A program made the position numbers and the translations under genes. 64,000 bases of DNA from Anadara kagoshimensis (lineage: Eukaryota; Mollusca; Bivalvia; Arcoida; Arcidae). The notes under the pieces are model-generated. The model did not search any database. It saw nothing but the letters and a program-made list of their open reading frames with translations, and was not told where the DNA came from. Each line of letters begins with the position of its first letter. The first letter of the stretch is position 1. Shown in pieces: positions 59,738-64,000 of this stretch. The stretch spans positions 6,408,163 through 6,472,162 of the forward strand of contig CM037866.1 in NCBI GenBank assembly GCA_021292105.1, written 5' to 3'.

Positions 59738-61372
59738 AGCTCACCTGGCCACAGGCCATGTGAGCTTATGGCATGGTGAGGCAAATGTGCATGCCAGCGT
59801 TCATGCATTAGTAAACTTTAATCTTCTTCTCTGAAACTACTAGGCCAATTGAAACCAAATTTGCTGTGGAAGGTCCTTGACTGAGTCTAAGTATTGTTTA
59901 TTCAAATCATGGCGATCACATATCCAAGATGGCAGCTGTTAACTGCTAAAAATAGACAAAAACCTAAAAAATCTTTTTCTTGAACCACTCATTTCAGGCA
60001 AAAACTGATGTTATATTTGGATTCTACATAGTCTTAATCTTAAAGTTTGTTCATTTCGTGAAATTTGGTTTAGAATAGGTTATGCGTTTTTGCGTTTAAT
60101 TTTATTTCGTAAAATATTCTCAAATTGTTATAACGAATATTTAATCAGATAATGACATGGGTTTCAGTTTTCACATATTCTTGTTATTACCTTCAAAAAT
60201 GGGGTCAAGGTCGATTTTGAAGGTCATGACCTAATTTGTTACCTTTCTGATTTTATTTATTATCCGGAAAACTATAAACTTTTTGTATAGGCATGTATAT
60301 TAGAATATTGTCGGTATTGATGCAACAATCATTTTATGACATAGATTAAGGTCACGGGTTTAAAGATCAAAGTCAAAGATGTGAAACAATACTAAAATGG
60401 TCGATTATCTTGAATGTATGATCATTTTGATGTATATAAAATGGTAATGGGTTTCAAGGCAAGGTCACAGATGCAAAACAATACCAAAATGTTTAATTAC
60501 CTCAAAAACTATAAACTTTTTTATAAGCATGTATATTAAGTAACTATTGGTAGTGATGTAACCATCATTTTGATATATAGATTAAGGTCATGGGTTGAAA
60601 GGTCAAGGTCATAGATGCGAAAGAATACTGAAATGGCTAATTAACTTGAAAACTATTAACTTTTTCTATAAGCATGCATATAAGGATGGTGTAGGTATTG
60701 ATGCAATGATAATTTTGATGTATAAAAAAAGGTCATGGGTTCAAAGGTCAAGGTCACAGGTGCAAAACAATACCAAAATGGTAAATTATCTTGAAAACTA
60801 TAAATTTTTAGCTCAACTGGCTATAGCCAGCTAAGATTATAGCATGGTTAAGTTGGATGCATGCATGTCCTTGCGTAAACTTTTGATATTCTTCTCTGAT
60901 ACCACAAGGCCAATTGAAAGCAAATTTGGTGTGGAAGGTTCCTAGGTAAAGTAGCTCAAAGTTTGTACAAGGCAACCTTGTATGAAATCTATCATTAACA
61001 TGTGCATTCAATTTGCCATCAATTTTCTTCAAATTTGTAATATAGAAAGTAGATACTTAACCATATAACAAATGTAAAGAGTTTTTCATTGACCTAATTT
61101 TAGCAAATTATGCAAATTGGGTCAAGTTTTGACTGTTGAGCATTACAGGCCCTTTTGTTGCATATTTTTATAGTTTTTGATTATTTTTCTCCCTCCCAAG
61201 ATAAATAGCAAAAATTGCAAAAATGATTGACATGACAAGATCTAACTAAGAAACAAGTTTCATAAATATCTGAATATACACATCAGAGTTATTGCTTCTG
61301 AAATGTAGTATTTCTTGTGTTTTTGTGCTGTTTATGGCTCAGGTGAGCGTTACAGGTCTAATTGGGCCTCTT
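59738..61372 (+). mobile_element. AGCTCACCTGG...CAGGTGAGCG element with internal repeats
   Basis: Starts TTTTTAGCTCACCTGGCC with hairpin GGCCATGTGAGCTTATGGC and ends GCTCAGGTGAGCGTTACAGG then GGCCTCTTGT. The centre (60190-60800) has about four copies of a ~125-bp unit containing GGTTCAAAGGTCAAGGTCAC, TGCAAAACAATACCAAAATGG and CTTGAAAACTATAAA. A second internal head (TTTTTAGCTCAACTGGCTAT) is at 60806. No reading frame of note. Confidence 0.75.
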
Positions 61373-62100
61373 GTATATCTTCCATGTCTATTAATGGATA
61401 TAGATCAAACTTGGCACAAATATAAACCAGTATAAAGTTATGTGTTGCATACCAAATTTAGGTGCATAGGTCAAGGGGCCTTAACTCTCGAGACCCAATG
61501 ACAAAACCTGTCGGACATACAAGTAGATTTTACTGACAGTTCTAGATTTTTGACAATTTGATACAGTGAGTGTACCATGTGACTAATACTATGTAGTAGC
61601 ACCCAGTTTCTTGAATGACAAGGTGGCTGTGACTTAGTAGGTGTTGCTCATGCTCACAAGGGCACATCTAAACCTGTCGTTTGTCTTTTTTTTTCATAAA
61701 TGATATTGTCCAGCAGTGAACTACAGTTCCTTACCTGGTCTGACTAGAAAAGAGTTTAAGTATATGTCTATTGGACATTTTGGACGTTTGAATTTGGATT
61801 GTTGGGTTTTGCTTATTACATTACTTTTGATAGTCTGTGTTGTTGTTGTAATGTTGTTTAATGTCCCATCAGCAAGTTTTCACGACGAGATAAAAGTAAA
61901 AAAATCTCTAAGAAAAATCCAATGAAGAAAAATGTGTGTATTTTATGGTATGCATTGTGCAAACCTAATCTCAGGGTGACTTTAAGCTTGAAGCTCAGTC
62001 AGTAATCCATAGACAAACAAACAACTCCACCAGTTATACTGGAACGAAGGGGGGTACCAGGTGATACTCTGTCCTCTTAATACAGTGTGCCAGGCAAGGA
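61320..62100 (+). mobile_element. Interspersed element, direct copy
   Basis: Opposite-strand match to 22140-22960. A fragment also appears at 62825-62905 (GGTTCACCTGGTATCAGTAT). Confidence 0.75.
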
Positions 62101-62114
62101 AACAGACTATCTCA

Positions 62115-62195
62115 AGTCAATCTGGGTTCAAACCCTCAACTTTCTACTCCCGAGGCAGATGCTCTGTCACTGAGCCATCAAGGTGGTGATGCTAT
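62115..62195 (-). mobile_element. tRNA-derived SINE head
   Basis: Minus strand reads GATGGCTCAGTGACAGAGCA and GTTGAGGGTTTGAACCCAG, good A and B boxes. Confidence 0.65.
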
Positions 62196-62339
62196 TGGCA
62201 ATTTATTCTGAGTATCTATATTTTTCGTTTTTTAGCAAATTCCTAGTTTTCCTTAAGAGACTGTAAAAACTGATGTCCTGTGTCATAGCAGGCATAGTAC
62301 ATTAAAGAAACCTCCCTGTACATTGCCCTGAAAACACTG

Positions 62340-62520
62340 AAAAATAATAAAAAATCTGTCACTTCACCTAGGGCTGTGCGGCATCTCGATGTAAGTACAT
62401 TATTCTTGACTGGGACATAAAAAAACCCATTCAAACAAGGTGAAAAATAAAAATTTTGCCACTTCACCTAGAGCTGGTGACATCTTCATGTAATTAGAAT
62501 ATTTTTGGCTAGACATAAAA
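62340..62520. repeat. Imperfect tandem duplication, ~105 bp
   Basis: CACTTCACCTAGGGCTG...ATCTCGATGTAA recurs as CACTTCACCTAGAGCTG...ATCTTCATGTAA. Confidence 0.75.
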
Positions 62521-62714
62521 CCCAATTCAAGCAATTTCCTTGAGAATGTTATGCATGATATAGTTTGCAAACCTGGCACTAGCCCATGAACCATATAAAA
62601 CATGGGTGCTATTGTATCGTCTGTGGTGTGTGGGAAGTTCTTGTGCTTCCAGTATTCTTGTGACTGAACTTTTCTGACGTATAATACTGTTAATGGCATA
62701 ATGTCAAACCATTT

Positions 62715-62790
62715 ATTTATACCCCTGCAAACAAATTTTAGGGGGTATATAGGAAACCCTGTCTTTTTGTCCGTCTGGTACGTCCCAATA
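62715..62790 (+). repeat. 'ATACCCCTGC...GGGGGTATAT' repeat
   Basis: ATACCCCTGCAAACAAATTT, AGGGGGTATATAGG and TTTTTGTCCGTCTGG: second copy of the repeat at 6801. Confidence 0.6.
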
Positions 62791-63244
62791 TCATTTCCGC
62801 TCAGTATCTTCCATGTCTGGCTCATGCAACATGTGGAAAAGTGAATTTTCCCCTACTGGTTCACCTGGTATCAGTATAATGTGACTGGGGGAATGGTACA
62901 CTTGTCTGCGGTGTACTGACTCGGTGATCTAGCACCTTAAAGTCATAGATTAATCCATAGAGATTAATAAAGTAGTTATTCTCACGAATAGCTAAAAAAT
63001 TGCTGATGCCATTTTGTGAGTTAGATTTCAGTAGCTTTTTTTATGTTGATCTACAAATGGATCATCTTATTCAGCAGCGTACCTGTTCGTAGTTAATCAA
63101 GGAGCCACACTTCAAATGGATGATCCAAATTGTAATGTTTGAGCAATGATTTTTGTTTTTTTCTTAATAATTGTTTCATCACTACTTGATAAAGCAATTT
63201 TTAGTTGAGTTGAAGCCTACCTCGACATGGGACCTCGTTTATTT

Positions 63245-63392
63245 TAAGTTTCAAACCAAAAGAATCGTGACTTTCATTTCGCAATGCTGAGTGCTTGAAA
63301 AAAGAACATTAAGTCTTGGTCAGGAACCCAGGACCTCCCATTTACGGAGCGAGCACTCTACCAACTGAGCTACCACAGTGGTTCCCAGAGTG
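63245..63392 (-). mobile_element. SINE with tRNA head
   Basis: Minus strand: GGTAGCTCAGTTGGTAGAGT, GGGAGGTCCTGGGTTCCTG, then AAGCACTCAGCATTGCGAAA and TGAAAGTCACGATTC. The A and B boxes are the best preserved in the window, but no full tRNA fold. Confidence 0.75.
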
Positions 63393-63497
63393 TTGTAGTG
63401 TTTTTAGTGACAAAATAGCTACAATTATTTGGATGAGAGAAACAGTCTGCACCAATCAGCTTCAAGAATATTTTTGAATGAATAAGTAAATGAATAA

Positions 63498-63660
63498 TTA
63501 CAGTCAAACCTGTCTATAAAGGTCACACAAGAGAACCAGTAAAGGGGGCCTTTATGGGCAGGTGGCTAGAGGTGTGCGGTATTTCTGGTATACCGGTCCA
63601 TTTTAAGTAAACCGGTAAACCGCGGTTCACTTTTTGAAATATCGGTACTTCGGCAAATTC
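63498..63660. repeat. Interspersed repeat fragments
   Basis: CAGTCAAACCTGTCTATAAA resembles a mariner-type terminus, and is followed by GTGCGGTATTTCTGGTATAC and ACCGGTAAACCGCGGTTCA, which look like a second repeat. The rest to the window end is unremarkable. Confidence 0.4.
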
Positions 63661-64000
63661 CGTAAACACGAATCTACGGTAATTGACGATCTTATAAAAC
63701 AACGATATTCGATTAAGTTAAATCATTTAGAATCATTTTAAATTAATTTACATGCATTTAATGATTTCAATATACCATAAAAATACAGATTAAGTAAAAA
63801 TTCTAAAAGTTATTAACATTTCGGTTTAAAAAAGAGGAAAATAGATAGCATGGTTGGATTTTCCAGTCAAGTTCTATATTCTAGTCGGACAATTTCAGTG
63901 GCGATGAGCATGGTTTATGGTTTAACTGTTATGACATTTGCGACACGCAGCATGACTGTAAATGTGCTTTGTTCCAAATTTCATTTAAGCTTTTTATTAC

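Noticed and set aside
62400-62825. 141-codon minus-strand protein
   Set aside because: The frame runs through the ATACCCC...GGGGGTATAT repeat and a local tandem duplication; no protein-like motifs.

Overview
This looks like nuclear DNA of an invertebrate animal, most likely a bivalve mollusc. It is AT-rich, has GT-AG introns and no operons, and is packed with short interspersed and palindromic repeats of kinds I associate with bivalve genomes (elements with AGCTCACCTGG / CAGGTGAGCG ends, tRNA-headed SINEs, 'GGTCAAGGTCA' arrays, hairpin MITEs). No rRNA, bona fide tRNA, CRISPR array or bacterial-type gene was seen. Species cannot be named from the sequence alone.

The genes I can support form a small cluster of immunoglobulin-fold, single-pass membrane proteins whose exons were assembled by eye from splice sites, reading frame and intron phase. 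Gene 1 (+, 4539-7503, 5' end missing) encodes a canonical Ig domain, an Ig-like domain without cysteines, a transmembrane helix and a basic tail ending in YMNY. About 5 kb downstream are a small basic exon and a 208-residue tyrosine-motif tail exon (+, 12442-14498), which may be an alternative or original tail of gene 1. A decayed copy of that tail lies at 15443-15690. Gene 2 (-, 47780-40305) can be read complete: signal peptide, V-type Ig domain, a cysteine-rich Ig-like domain split by an intron, transmembrane helix and cytoplasmic tail, 276 residues, including one GC-AG intron. Gene 3 (-, 20007-18217) is a paralogue of the 3' half of gene 2 and is broken by a nonsense codon and a frameshift. 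The 3' end of gene 2 is tandemly duplicated (36883-39113 and 39129-41520), leaving a second, still open, tail exon at 37969-38051 that could act as an alternative terminal exon.

The rest is mainly mobile DNA. One reverse-transcriptase family (Penelope-like in its motifs, assignment tentative) has left a dozen or so fragments, mostly 5'-truncated 3' ends. One is an insertion present in only one arm of the tandem duplication, which shows that it moved. A 44-copy, 42-bp minisatellite (2355-4262) abuts another fragment and may have grown from it. A decayed transposase-like gene of an uncharacterised invertebrate family covers 23200-25800. An L1-type LINE tail lies at 29780-30720 (-). Several TIR or palindromic elements are sharply bounded: a pogo/Tigger-like element at 894-1746, a 660-bp element with CTAT target duplication at 46803-47462, and near-perfect palindromes at 28865-28998 and 35363-35494.

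Layout: 1-4.5 kb repeats and minisatellite; 4.5-7.5 kb gene 1; 7.9-12.1 kb putative large repeat-ended element; 12.4-15.7 kb tail exons; 18.2-20.0 kb gene 3 pseudogene; 22-26 kb repeats and transposase-like pseudogene; 28-36 kb retroelement graveyard; 36.9-47.8 kb gene 2 and its duplication; 48-64 kb repeats and SINEs with no gene recognised.
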